From Rhizobium sp. (GTDB taxonomy: Bacteria > Pseudomonadota > Alphaproteobacteria > Rhizobiales > Rhizobiaceae): a stretch of 7,860 nt of DNA. Every line of letters begins with the position of its first letter. Within the stretch, counting starts at the first letter, position 1. Made by a program: the position numbers and the translations under genes. The DNA lies in NCBI GenBank assembly GCA_003501385.1, contig DNPN01000070.1, positions 2,474 to 10,333 on the forward strand, read 5' to 3'. Below, one piece after another: positions 1-6,957 of this stretch. The notes beneath the pieces were generated by a model. The model did no database searches. It saw nothing but the letters and a program-made list of their open reading frames with translations, and had not been told where the DNA came from.

Positions 1-21
1 ACTTTTCCCTGACAAACTCTA
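1..21. repeat. Partial palindromic repeat (one arm), cut by window edge
   Basis: Bases 3-21 match bases 4664-4682 at 18 of 19 positions (A12 against C4673). At the second site this stretch is the right arm of a complete imperfect palindrome (4633-4682), so the first 21 bases are probably the matching arm of another copy whose remainder lies left of the window. The repeat overlaps the 3' end of the DUF1028 gene and supplies its TAG stop codon (19-21). The identity of the repeat family is inferred; small intergenic palindromes of this sort are common in Rhizobiaceae. Confidence 0.6.
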
Positions 22-774
22 AGGCTTCCAAGGCGTTGCATACGAAGCGGAAAGCTGGCCTGCCCCTTGGCGTGAGGCTTCCAATTCGGTAATTTTTCTA
101 TCGATGATACTGCGGTCTAGCATGCCGCTGGGGTTGGCACGGGTTGGCATGGTCTCGGCGACGTGAAGGTAGCGCTCCTGCGCCACAGCATAAAGCCTCG
201 CAAGCTCGCTCAATGGATCTGCATGATCATCGACATGCAGCCGCAGCCATGGATAATCCTGATCACGAAACAGCACGATGGCCGCCGATTGTTTGCCGCG
301 CTTGTCGCCACCAGCATCTTGACCCGCCTGCATCGCCTGTAAAAACCGTTCGGCCATTGGCTTGCCTTCCGTTTTTTGGAAGACCTCCAGTGTTGCAGCA
401 ACCACATCTGGTCCCGCCAGCATATTGCCTGCCACAGACACATTTTGATCCATCAGATGGCCTGCCCAGTCCACGCAGGCGTTGCCGGTGAAGGCCGCGT
501 TTCGTCCTTGATTGTCGATGACGTGAAACTGACGTTGGGCGGAACCCGCATCTGCATCCGTCAAGATGTTGATAATGGCATCCGGCGCTGTGCCGCTCGC
601 TAAGAGAGCCAGTCCATCGACGCCATAGAGTGGATTGACAAAAGCTTGAGTGGCAATTGCACCAATGCCACCCCTGATATGCGGCACGAGCGTGCCGACG
701 GAGAAAAACCGACTGGAAACGGCAATTCCGAGATAGCCGGTCATCGGATCACGGGCGACGATGGACCACGTCAT
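19..774 (-). CDS. DUF1028 family protein, predicted Ntn-hydrolase fold
   Basis: A 251-residue protein with the hallmarks of the DUF1028 family: an N-terminus MTWSIVARDP, the block TQAFVNPLYG (42-51), GGDKRGKQSAA (155-165) and a late LHVDDHADPLSEL (179-191). There is no signal peptide or membrane segment, so it should be cytoplasmic. No enzymatic activity is established for the family as far as I know; a solved member was classed with N-terminal nucleophile (Ntn) hydrolases. Thr2 would become the N-terminal residue after ordinary removal of Met1 and is the natural candidate nucleophile (inference). The gene starts 3 bases after the stop of the gamma-glutamyltransferase-like gene. Its Shine-Dalgarno GGGGAGA (781-787 on the minus strand) sits inside that gene's last codons, so the two are translationally linked and probably act on the same compound. 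The tail after about residue 220 seems slightly longer than usual, and the stop lies inside a palindromic repeat. Family call is firm; function is open. Confidence 0.9.
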   Translation of the reverse strand: MTWSIVARDPMTGYLGIAVSSRFFSVGTLVPHIRGGIGAIATQAFVNPLYGVDGLALLASGTAPDAIINILTDADAGSAQRQFHVIDNQGRNAAFTGNACVDWAGHLMDQNVSVAGNMLAGPDVVAATLEVFQKTEGKPMAERFLQAMQAGQDAGGDKRGKQSAAIVLFRDQDYPWLRLHVDDHADPLSELARLYAVAQERYLHVAETMPTRANPSGMLDRSIIDRKITELEASRQGAGQLSASYATPWKP

Positions 775-777
775 GGC

Positions 778-2562
778 TTATCTCCCCACAGCATAGGCTT
801 GCATCAACCGTGGGGTTGCCGCAGCCCGCAACAGCCCGTCTGCATCACGTCGTGCCGCAGTCAGGCGGCCAATAGACCACGGTTCCGCAACTGTCAGAGC
901 ATGTCCGCGTCTAGCCAACTCTGCAATCGTCACCTCAGAGAAATTCTTCTCCACCATCAGGCTGCCCGGCTCCCGCGTGCGCGGATAAAACGAGCCAGGA
1001 AAATGCGAGGTATGGAACAGCGGCTGATCAATCGCTGCCTGAAGGTTCAAGTTGTGGTGAACATAGCGCAGGAAGAAGGAAAGCTGCCATTGATCCTGTT
1101 GGTCGCCGCCGGGCGTGCCAAACGACAGGGTAGGGCGACCTTCATAAAGCGCAATAGACGGCGTAAGGGTCGTGCGTGGCCGCTTTCCGGGTTGTAGCGA
1201 CGTGGGCAGGCCAGGTTTGAGCCAGAACATCTGCGCCCGTGAATTAAGGCAAAAGCCAAGCCCCGGCACGATTGGAGAGGATTGCAGCCAGCCGCCGGAT
1301 GGCGTCACAGACACCATGTTACCCTCCCGGTCAATCACATCAATATGCACGGTATCGCCGCGTTTTTCGCTGAGATGCGCCATGGTTGGCTCAAATACGG
1401 CACCAGTTTTGGACGTGGCACCCAACATATCCATCGTGCGGGTATATTGATCCTCGAAGCCCGCGACCATGCCCGGCACCAGATCAAATGACGCCGTTGG
1501 GCCGATCTTTGCACGACGCTCAGCGGCATAGGTTTCGCTCAGCAATTGCTCCATTGGCACTCTGGCAAAGGCCGGGTCACCGTAATAAACCTCGCGGTCA
1601 GCATAGGCCAATTTCATCGCCTCGGTGACAGTGTGGACAAAATCCGGCCCATCGGATGCCATGGCCGCGATATCAAATCCTTTGAGGATTGAAAGCGCCT
1701 GCAACAGCACAGGCCCCTGTCCCCATGGTCCGGTTTTGGCCACCGTCCAGCCATGGTAATCAAAGGTTTGCGGCTCCTCAATTGTCGCAGACCAAGTCGC
1801 CATATCGTCCGCTGTCAACACGCCTTTATGAAGATTCCCGCTCGCATCCATGACTGCGGTGGTTTTGAGATAGGTATCAATGCGCTCGGCCACGAAACCG
1901 CGATAGAAAGCATCTCGCGCTGCCTCAATCTGCGCTTCACGACCGGTTTTGGCCTCGGCTTCGGCAATGATGCGCTTCCATGTGTCTGCCAGAACAGGAT
2001 TGGTGAAAAGACTGCCCGGCTCCGGTGCTGCGCCGCCGGGCAGCCATGTCTGGTGTGATGTTGGCCAATGCTGCTCAAAAAAGCTGCCAAGCCCCTTGAT
2101 GGTGGCGCTGACCCTTGCCAAAACCGGATGGCCTGTTTCCGCATAGTAGATGGCTGGCTCCAGAACCTCGCGTACACTCATGCTCCCATAATCGCGCAGC
2201 ATCAGCATCCAGCCATCAAAAGCGCCGGGGATAACTGTCGCCAACAGGCCGTCGCCGGGAATGAGATCAAGCCCTTCTGCGGTATAATGCTCAATGGTCG
2301 CGCCGGCAGGCGCTGGGCCTTGGGCGCAGATAACCTCAACCTTGTCCTTCTTTTTTGAATAGATCACTGCGGGCATATCACCGCCGGGGCCGCACAGGTG
2401 GGGCTCGACAATTTGCAACACAAAGCCGGTGGCCACGGCGGCATCAAAAGCATTGCCGCCTTTTTCCAAAATGGCCATGCCGACGGCAGAGGCAATCCAA
2501 TGCGTGGAGGCGACAACGCCAAAGGTGCCAAGAATTTCGGGTCGGGTGGTAAAGACAGTCAT
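778..2562 (-). CDS. Gamma-glutamyltransferase-like Ntn hydrolase (cytoplasmic, probably not gamma-glutamyl specific)
   Basis: A 594-residue protein matching the GGT family along its whole length. ILEKGGNAFDAAVA (31-44) and the glycine-rich stretch at 58-62 belong to the large subunit. GDTVHIDVIDREGN (402-415) contains the expected autocleavage site, with Thr404 as N-terminal nucleophile of the small subunit. TTLTPS (464-469) and GTPGGDQQDQ (482-491) carry the oxyanion-hole glycines 485/486. There is no signal peptide, unlike the periplasmic E. coli enzyme, so it should process an imported substrate in the cytoplasm. Aligned by eye to E. coli GGT, Arg114 (binds the alpha-carboxylate) is replaced by Gln81 and Asp433 (binds the alpha-amino group) by Met445. 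The GGDxQ motif is typical of GGT-like amidohydrolases such as the YwrD/HpxW (oxamate amidohydrolase) groups. Amide hydrolysis of a non-glutamyl substrate is therefore more likely than transpeptidation. The gene lies 47 bases after the DppC-like gene; the ribosome site is weak (GGGA about 9 bases upstream). Confidence 0.9.
   Translation of the reverse strand: MTVFTTRPEILGTFGVVASTHWIASAVGMAILEKGGNAFDAAVATGFVLQIVEPHLCGPGGDMPAVIYSKKKDKVEVICAQGPAPAGATIEHYTAEGLDLIPGDGLLATVIPGAFDGWMLMLRDYGSMSVREVLEPAIYYAETGHPVLARVSATIKGLGSFFEQHWPTSHQTWLPGGAAPEPGSLFTNPVLADTWKRIIAEAEAKTGREAQIEAARDAFYRGFVAERIDTYLKTTAVMDASGNLHKGVLTADDMATWSATIEEPQTFDYHGWTVAKTGPWGQGPVLLQALSILKGFDIAAMASDGPDFVHTVTEAMKLAYADREVYYGDPAFARVPMEQLLSETYAAERRAKIGPTASFDLVPGMVAGFEDQYTRTMDMLGATSKTGAVFEPTMAHLSEKRGDTVHIDVIDREGNMVSVTPSGGWLQSSPIVPGLGFCLNSRAQMFWLKPGLPTSLQPGKRPRTTLTPSIALYEGRPTLSFGTPGGDQQDQWQLSFFLRYVHHNLNLQAAIDQPLFHTSHFPGSFYPRTREPGSLMVEKNFSEVTIAELARRGHALTVAEPWSIGRLTAARRDADGLLRAAATPRLMQAYAVGR
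781..787 (-). promoter_or_regulatory. Shine-Dalgarno of the DUF1028 gene inside the upstream coding end
   Basis: On the minus strand GGGGAGA lies 6 bases before the ATG at 774 and overlaps the last codons of the gamma-glutamyltransferase-like gene. It fixes the DUF1028 start and points to translational coupling of the two genes. Confidence 0.75.
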
Positions 2563-2609
2563 AGCATATATCCCACGATGGAAATGAAGAGGTGTTTTGC
2601 CTATCGGTG

Positions 2610-3479
2610 TCAGTGAGAGCGGGGATCAAGAACATCCCGCAGCCCATCGCCCAGCAGATTGAAGCCGATGACGACGAGAAAAATAGCCCCTCCCGGCCAT
2701 ATGGCCATCCAAGGTGCTTGACTGAGGAAATTCTTGGCCACGTTAAGCATTGAGCCCCAGCTTGGGGCAGGCGGTTGCTGTCCAAGCCCCAGAAAAGAAA
2801 GGCTGGCTTCAGCGATAATGGCAGTGGCGACCGTTAGCGTTGCCTGCACCAGAACGGGAGGCAGGATGTTGGGGAAGATATAACGGCTCATGATCGCGCC
2901 ATGACCAAGCCCTATGGACCGTGCCCCTTCAACATATTCTTCCGTTTTTATCGCCATGGCCTGACCGCGGCTTATCCGAATGAAGGTCGGCAGTGCCGAG
3001 AGACCAATAGCAATCATCGCATTGGTCAGGCTCGGTCCCAGAAAGGCGGCAAGAGCAATGGCCATGATCAGAAACGGCATTGCCAGAAAAGCCTCAGTGA
3101 TCCGTGAAATAATCATATCAATCCAACCACCGAAATAGCCGGACAGAATTCCAAGAGGCACGCCAATGATGGTGGCAATGGCAACCGAAAAAATCCCGGA
3201 GGCAAGCGAAGCCCGCGCGCCCCAGATCATCCGTGACATCATGTCCCGGCCAAGATCATCCGTGCCAAAGGGATTCGCCAGCGACGGCGCTTTGCGGATA
3301 GCTGACCAGCTTGAGGCCAAAGGATCGGCAATTGGCAGCAGTGGTGCCAGCAATGACACTGTGACGAAGAATATAATAATCGCGAGGCCAACCAATGCCG
3401 CCTTGTTGGCTTTCAATTTGCGCCAACCCCTTCCGGATCGGGACGTTGGGTCGGCCAGGTGCGTGGAAAGTGCAGTCAT
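2610..3479 (-). CDS. Peptide-type ABC transporter permease, DppC/OppC family
   Basis: An inner-membrane permease of 289 residues, the usual length for DppC-like proteins. A short cytoplasmic N-terminus leads into a first membrane helix (about 27-50). The family's typical segment NPFGTDDLGRDMMSRMIWGAR follows at about 69-89 (periplasmic part and start of the membrane domain), and then several hydrophobic helices. The ATPase-contacting EAA loop is visible at about 181-208 (EYVEGARSIGLG followed by the conserved IFPNILPP). The late segment EASLSFLGLGQQPPAPSWGSML (224-245) is also characteristic. The start codon overlaps the stop of the DppB-like gene in an ATGA arrangement (3476-3479), with Shine-Dalgarno GAGGG 7 bases upstream at 3487-3491, so the two permeases are made together as a heterodimer. 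The solute cannot be told from this subunit, and symbols such as dppC would over-specify it. Confidence 0.95.
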   Translation of the reverse strand: MTALSTHLADPTSRSGRGWRKLKANKAALVGLAIIIFFVTVSLLAPLLPIADPLASSWSAIRKAPSLANPFGTDDLGRDMMSRMIWGARASLASGIFSVAIATIIGVPLGILSGYFGGWIDMIISRITEAFLAMPFLIMAIALAAFLGPSLTNAMIAIGLSALPTFIRISRGQAMAIKTEEYVEGARSIGLGHGAIMSRYIFPNILPPVLVQATLTVATAIIAEASLSFLGLGQQPPAPSWGSMLNVAKNFLSQAPWMAIWPGGAIFLVVIGFNLLGDGLRDVLDPRSH

Positions 3480-4423
3480 AGAGCGGCCCTCATTCGAGGA
3501 TTGAGCAGAAGATAGAGAAAGTCAGCCAGCAAATTCATCAGGATAAAACCGATGGCCGTGCAAAGCACGACGCCCTGCACGACGGCATAGTCGCGGTTGA
3601 AAACAGCATCGACAATCAGCTTGCCAAAGCCGGGAATGGTGAAAATCTGCTCTGTCAGGACTGCTCCAGCCAGTAACTCACCAAAAAGAAGGGCCGTGAG
3701 GGTCACGATTGGCAAAACAGCATTGCGAAAGCTGTGAGAGAGAATGACCGAGGTTTCTGGCATCCCCTTGGCCCGGGCTGTGCGCACATAATCCGAGCTG
3801 AGAACGCCCAGCATGGCTGAGCGCGTGTGACGCATAATGGATGCCGCCAGCGCATTGCCCAGCACAAAAGAGGGCATCAGCATGGTTTTCATCGACATCC
3901 ACGGATCGGAGAAAAAGGGTTGATACCCAGAGGCGGGCAACCAGCCAAGCCGCACCGAAACCAACAAAATAAGCATGATGCCAAGCCAGAAATTCGGAAT
4001 TGACAGACCCGACAGCGCAAAGATGCTGGCCAGATAATCGATCCACGTATTTTTCTTAACTGCCGCCAGAATGCCAAGCGGAATGCCCAGCGCTAGAGCA
4101 AAGATCATGGACATGATGGCGAGCTGGCAGGTTACAGGCAGTTTCTCACCAATCAATTCCAAGACAGGCTGATTGGTTCGCAGTGATATGCCGAGATCAC
4201 CTTTCAACGCAGAACCGAGCCACCGCACATATTGAAGAGGGATGGGATCATTCAGATGATACTTCTCACGCAAGCTCTCCATCACTGCCGGGTCACGATC
4301 TTCTCCCGCCATGACCAGCACGGGATCGCCCGGGAGGAGCTTTTGCAACGAAAAGACAAAGATCGAAATGATCAGCAGCGTCGGTATGGCCAACAACAGC
4401 CGCCGGGCAATGAAGGTGGGCAT
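3476..4423 (-). CDS. Peptide-type ABC transporter permease, DppB/OppB family
   Basis: A 315-residue permease. It opens with the classic MPTFIARRLLLAIPTLLIIS helix and then the LLPGDPV segment (29-35). Further hydrophobic stretches fall near 100-121, 132-158, 183-196, 238-256 and 283-307. The EAA loop that docks on the ATPase is at about 211-238 (DYVRTARAKG ending in NAVLP). The frame is open upstream to an ATG at 4555, but I chose the ATG at 4421-4423: there the family's usual N-terminus begins, and a good Shine-Dalgarno GGAGA (4429-4433) lies 5 bases before it. The 44 extra residues are basic and non-hydrophobic and look like chance reading-through of the intergenic gap. The gene follows the binding-protein gene after 256 bases that hold two palindromes, and its stop overlaps the start of the DppC-like gene. 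It forms the membrane channel with that protein. Confidence 0.94.
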   Translation of the reverse strand: MPTFIARRLLLAIPTLLIISIFVFSLQKLLPGDPVLVMAGEDRDPAVMESLREKYHLNDPIPLQYVRWLGSALKGDLGISLRTNQPVLELIGEKLPVTCQLAIMSMIFALALGIPLGILAAVKKNTWIDYLASIFALSGLSIPNFWLGIMLILLVSVRLGWLPASGYQPFFSDPWMSMKTMLMPSFVLGNALAASIMRHTRSAMLGVLSSDYVRTARAKGMPETSVILSHSFRNAVLPIVTLTALLFGELLAGAVLTEQIFTIPGFGKLIVDAVFNRDYAVVQGVVLCTAIGFILMNLLADFLYLLLNPRMRAAL

Positions 4424-4428
4424 GACAG

Positions 4429-4433
4429 TCTCC
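4429..4433 (-). promoter_or_regulatory. Shine-Dalgarno deciding the DppB-like start
   Basis: GGAGA on the minus strand, 5 bases before the ATG at 4423. It supports this internal start over the ATG at 4555. Confidence 0.7.
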
Positions 4434-4580
4434 GGATAGATGAGGCGTTTGTGTTGAGCGGCAACGACTGCGCCCGTGCGCCATATCTGGCGCGTAAAGG
4501 TCGCTGTCGCACTTCGTATTTGCCGCCCGGCAGAGCGCTTCCGTGACAGGATCATAAAGTTCAGACGTATCGAGAGGCCT

Positions 4581-4619
4581 TAGAGTCTGTCAGGTTCAGA
4601 TTGAACCAGACAGACTCTA
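4581..4619. repeat. Near-perfect 18-bp palindrome (hairpin) between binding-protein and permease genes
   Basis: The left arm TAGAGTCTGTCAGGTTCA (4581-4598) pairs with the right arm TGAACCAGACAGACTCTA (4602-4619) across a 3-base loop (GAT), with a single A/A mismatch (4592/4608). Its outer ends, TAGAGTCTGTC and the complement, resemble the edge TAGAGTTTGNCAGG of the neighbouring repeat and of the window's left edge, so it looks like a member of the same dispersed palindromic family. In RNA it would fold into a long stable stem just downstream of the binding-protein gene, without a U-run, so it is more likely an mRNA-stabilising or partial-termination element than a full terminator (inference). 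Confidence 0.8.
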
Positions 4620-4632
4620 GACTTCGTTGTTT

Positions 4633-4682
4633 GAGTTTGTCTTTCGGGAAAACCGGATTCCATTTTTCCCTGCCAAACTCTA
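4633..4682. repeat. Imperfect palindromic repeat overlapping the binding-protein stop codon
   Basis: GAGTTTG (4633-4639) pairs with CAAACTC (4674-4680), and GGGAAAA (4646-4652) with TTTTCCC (4664-4670). An asymmetric internal loop separates the two stems, and the apical loop (4653-4663) is CCGGATTCCAT. The last 19 bases recur at 3-21 with one mismatch. The TAG stop codon of the solute-binding protein (4680-4682) is part of the repeat. The architecture, GGGAAAA and an ACCGG-type centre between GTTTG arms, resembles small intergenic palindromes frequent in Rhizobiales (recalled, not searched). Confidence 0.75.
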
Positions 4683-6188
4683 GCCAGCCTTTTTCATGCC
4701 AGTCAGGCGGATCATTCCGTCTGGTGATGGTACAAAGCCCGTGATGTTTTTGCTCAAGGCCCAGAGCCATGATTGATGACCGAGATAGATGATCGGCAGA
4801 TCGTCATTGAGGATCTCATCCGCCGCATCATATTTTTGCTTGCGCACGGCTTCATCGGTGGACTGTCTGGCTTCGTTTAGAAGTTTGTCCACGGCCGGGT
4901 TGCAATATTTGGTATCATTGATGCCGCCTTTACAGGTCACGAACTGATGAAGATTGCCATCCGGATCAACGCGCCCGGACCAATCTGAGCGGCTGATCTG
5001 GTAATTTCCCGCACTCTGCTCGTTGAGCATGGTGGCAAATTCCATAGTCTTCAATGTGACGTCAAAGCCAGCCTCCGCCGCCATGGATTGTACGACCTGC
5101 ATCATCTGCAAAACCGTTGCGCTATTGGATACCTGGAGTTCAATTGGGACCCGGTCGAATCCAGCGTCCTTGATCAGCGCCTTTGCCTTTTCAACATCGC
5201 GGGCAGGGACAGGAATCCGCTTGTCATACCAAGGGCTAACAGGCGGAAACGGCTGATTGCCAGCCAAAGCTGTTCCCTCAAAAACAATCTGGTTCAGTGC
5301 CTCGCGGTCGATGGCGAGAGAGAAGGCCTGACGCAGACGCTTATCCTTGCCAAGGGGGTTATTCGCGCGCGGACCATTGCCAATATTGACATACATGGCC
5401 ATGTAACCGATGCCGACAGCCTGTTCGAAATCCAGCTTGCTGTCGGATTTGATCGATGCTGCATCAGTCGGTGCCACACGTTCGATCATGTCGAGGTCGC
5501 CTGAGCGCAGATTGGCAAGACGCACAGTGCTGTCAACGATCGGCAGATAGGTGAGCTTGTTGACGAAGATCTGATCCTTGTTCCAGTAATCAGCAAATTT
5601 TTCCAGTACGATCCGATCCTGTTGCACGCGCTCAACGAATTTGAATGGACCGGCGCAAACAGGGTGACTTCCGAAATTGGCACCGAGTTCTTTGGCTGCC
5701 TTGGGCGACACAATCATGCCAGCCCGATCTGACAACTGTGCCAACAGCGTCGAATCCGGTGCCTTGAGCGTGAATTTTACAGTGTCGCTATCCACGGCCT
5801 CCACCTTTTCAACCGAGGCAAGCTCGCTCTTGCGTCGGGATTCTGGCATGGTCATATTGCGCTGGATGGTTGCCACAACGGCCTCGGCGTTGAACGGCGT
5901 TTCATCCTGAAACTTGACCCCTTTACGCAGGGTCATCGTTAACACCTTGCCACCATCGCCCCAGGCCCAACTTGTTGCAAGTTGCGGCACAATTTTCAGG
6001 TCAGGTGAGACATCCACCAGTTTGTCACACATAGCCGTATACACAATACGCCCCACGAAGGTGCGCGATTGCGCCGGATCCAGAACGTCCGGGTCTTCGG
6101 CCAAGCCAATTTTTAGGTCTGCTGCGACCACGGGGGCCGCGAAAGCTGTGGTGATGAGCAGCGTTGTCAGAAATTTGTTCAGTTTCAT
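4680..6188 (-). CDS. Periplasmic solute-binding protein of peptide/nickel ABC family (SBP_bac_5)
   Basis: A 502-residue exported binding protein. The N-terminus has a clear Sec signal peptide: KLNK, a hydrophobic core at 6-18, and probable cleavage after Ala22 (VVA/AD). There is no lipobox cysteine. The mature part shows the usual family-5 marks: a TLRKGVKFQDETPFNAEAVV segment near 86-105, HPVCAGPFKF (175-184), RLRQAFSLAIDREAL (284-298), and WSGRVDPDGN (403-412) near the expected ligand pocket. In dipeptide-binding DppA an aspartate shortly before the DPD motif holds the peptide's amino group; here glycine/arginine occupy that stretch, which argues against ordinary dipeptides (by-eye alignment). 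Shine-Dalgarno GAGGGG (6195-6200) is 6 bases upstream of the ATG. The gene starts 51 bases after the repressor gene and is followed by two palindromes before the permeases. That layout often lets the binding protein accumulate above the membrane subunits. Confidence 0.95.
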   Translation of the reverse strand: MKLNKFLTTLLITTAFAAPVVAADLKIGLAEDPDVLDPAQSRTFVGRIVYTAMCDKLVDVSPDLKIVPQLATSWAWGDGGKVLTMTLRKGVKFQDETPFNAEAVVATIQRNMTMPESRRKSELASVEKVEAVDSDTVKFTLKAPDSTLLAQLSDRAGMIVSPKAAKELGANFGSHPVCAGPFKFVERVQQDRIVLEKFADYWNKDQIFVNKLTYLPIVDSTVRLANLRSGDLDMIERVAPTDAASIKSDSKLDFEQAVGIGYMAMYVNIGNGPRANNPLGKDKRLRQAFSLAIDREALNQIVFEGTALAGNQPFPPVSPWYDKRIPVPARDVEKAKALIKDAGFDRVPIELQVSNSATVLQMMQVVQSMAAEAGFDVTLKTMEFATMLNEQSAGNYQISRSDWSGRVDPDGNLHQFVTCKGGINDTKYCNPAVDKLLNEARQSTDEAVRKQKYDAADEILNDDLPIIYLGHQSWLWALSKNITGFVPSPDGMIRLTGMKKAG

Positions 6189-6239
6189 GCCATTCCCCTC
6201 ATTTTTGTTTTGATGCAGATGGTAGGCAGCGTTCAGCTG

Positions 6240-6956
6240 TCATGCTTGCGTGGCGAAGACGCTCGTATCAAGCGAGGTGATGCGGATCAGGCTTTCCTGT
6301 AACGTCATAAGGTGGGTCCGCATGGCTTCTCCAGCGCCAACGGGATTACGCGATGCAATTTGATCAATGATCGCAAGATGTTGGCCATGCGTAATAGGGT
6401 GCGTTTGAGCGAAAGCCCGCGCTTGTTCGCGAATATTTTGCCAGGCAGGGTCCTGACGCGCCCTGTTCATCACATCAAACAAGGCCAGGAAGAGACCGTT
6501 TCCAGCACATTGGGCAATTTTGCGGTGCAGAGCGCCGTCCCAGAGTTCTCGCCCGTCGGCATCCTTGCTGACGTCAATTTTCGTGACGAGATCATACATG
6601 GCTTGCACATCCGAGGCATTGGCGCGCAGCGCAGCAAGCTGGGCCAGCTGCGGCTCAAGGCGCAGGCGCACCTCCATAACTTCCAAAGGGTCGGTGCTGG
6701 CGATCAGCGCGTGGACATCATCATCAAGCGTGTTCGGTCGGGCACCTGCAAATGTTCCTGACCCCTGACGTCGCCAGATAAGTCCTTCGGCTTCCAAAAC
6801 CTCCAGTGCGCGCCGCACAGAACGTCGGCTGAGAGAAAGCTCCTCACATAAGAACCGCTCAGTTGGCAATTTCTCGCCATCCGCAAAACGGTGAGAGCGG
6901 AGCATCTCTCTCAATCTGTCCAGTGCGATATTGGAATTGTCATGATTGTCGAGCAT
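6240..6956 (-). CDS. GntR-family repressor, FadR subfamily (FCD ligand domain)
   Basis: A 238-residue transcription regulator with an N-terminal winged helix-turn-helix: LPTERFLCEELSLSRRSVRRA at about 30-50, wing ending RRQGSGTFAG at 62-71. The all-helical FCD domain (about 84-228) binds the effector. Probable metal/ligand residues of FCD proteins are visible as Asp140, His144 (WDGALH), His193 (GQH) and His215 (RTH). It probably represses this operon until the transported compound or a product binds. The frame is open to a TTG at 7016 and has an earlier ATG at 6989. I prefer the ATG at 6956 because this N-terminus length matches FadR, because the upstream codons lose the GC-rich third positions, and because a dyad operator lies immediately before it. 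The ATG at 6989 cannot be excluded, since no good Shine-Dalgarno decides. The binding-protein gene follows after 51 bases with no terminator. Confidence 0.9.
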   Translation of the reverse strand: MLDNHDNSNIALDRLREMLRSHRFADGEKLPTERFLCEELSLSRRSVRRALEVLEAEGLIWRRQGSGTFAGARPNTLDDDVHALIASTDPLEVMEVRLRLEPQLAQLAALRANASDVQAMYDLVTKIDVSKDADGRELWDGALHRKIAQCAGNGLFLALFDVMNRARQDPAWQNIREQARAFAQTHPITHGQHLAIIDQIASRNPVGAGEAMRTHLMTLQESLIRITSLDTSVFATQA

Positions 6957-6957
6957 G

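Noticed and set aside
646..1197. Plus-strand open frame of 183 codons
   Set aside because: It is antisense to the DUF1028 and GGT-like genes, both of which show family motifs. Its product has the Arg/His/Gln-rich composition of a shadow frame.
4148..4177. Inverted repeat ACCAATC / GATTGGT with 16-base spacer, resembling the operator half-site
   Set aside because: It lies inside the DppB-like coding region, has wide spacing and lacks the AATTGGT core. Seven-base arms at this distance are expected by chance.
4424..4555. Upstream in-frame extension of the DppB-like gene (44 residues from an ATG at 4555)
   Set aside because: The residues are basic and non-hydrophobic and do not resemble permease N-termini. 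The internal ATG at 4423 has a proper Shine-Dalgarno and the family's usual first helix.
4561..4770. Open frame of 69 codons on the minus strand spanning the palindromes
   Set aside because: It overlaps the well-supported binding-protein gene in another frame and the rest is repeat sequence; there is no recognisable protein.
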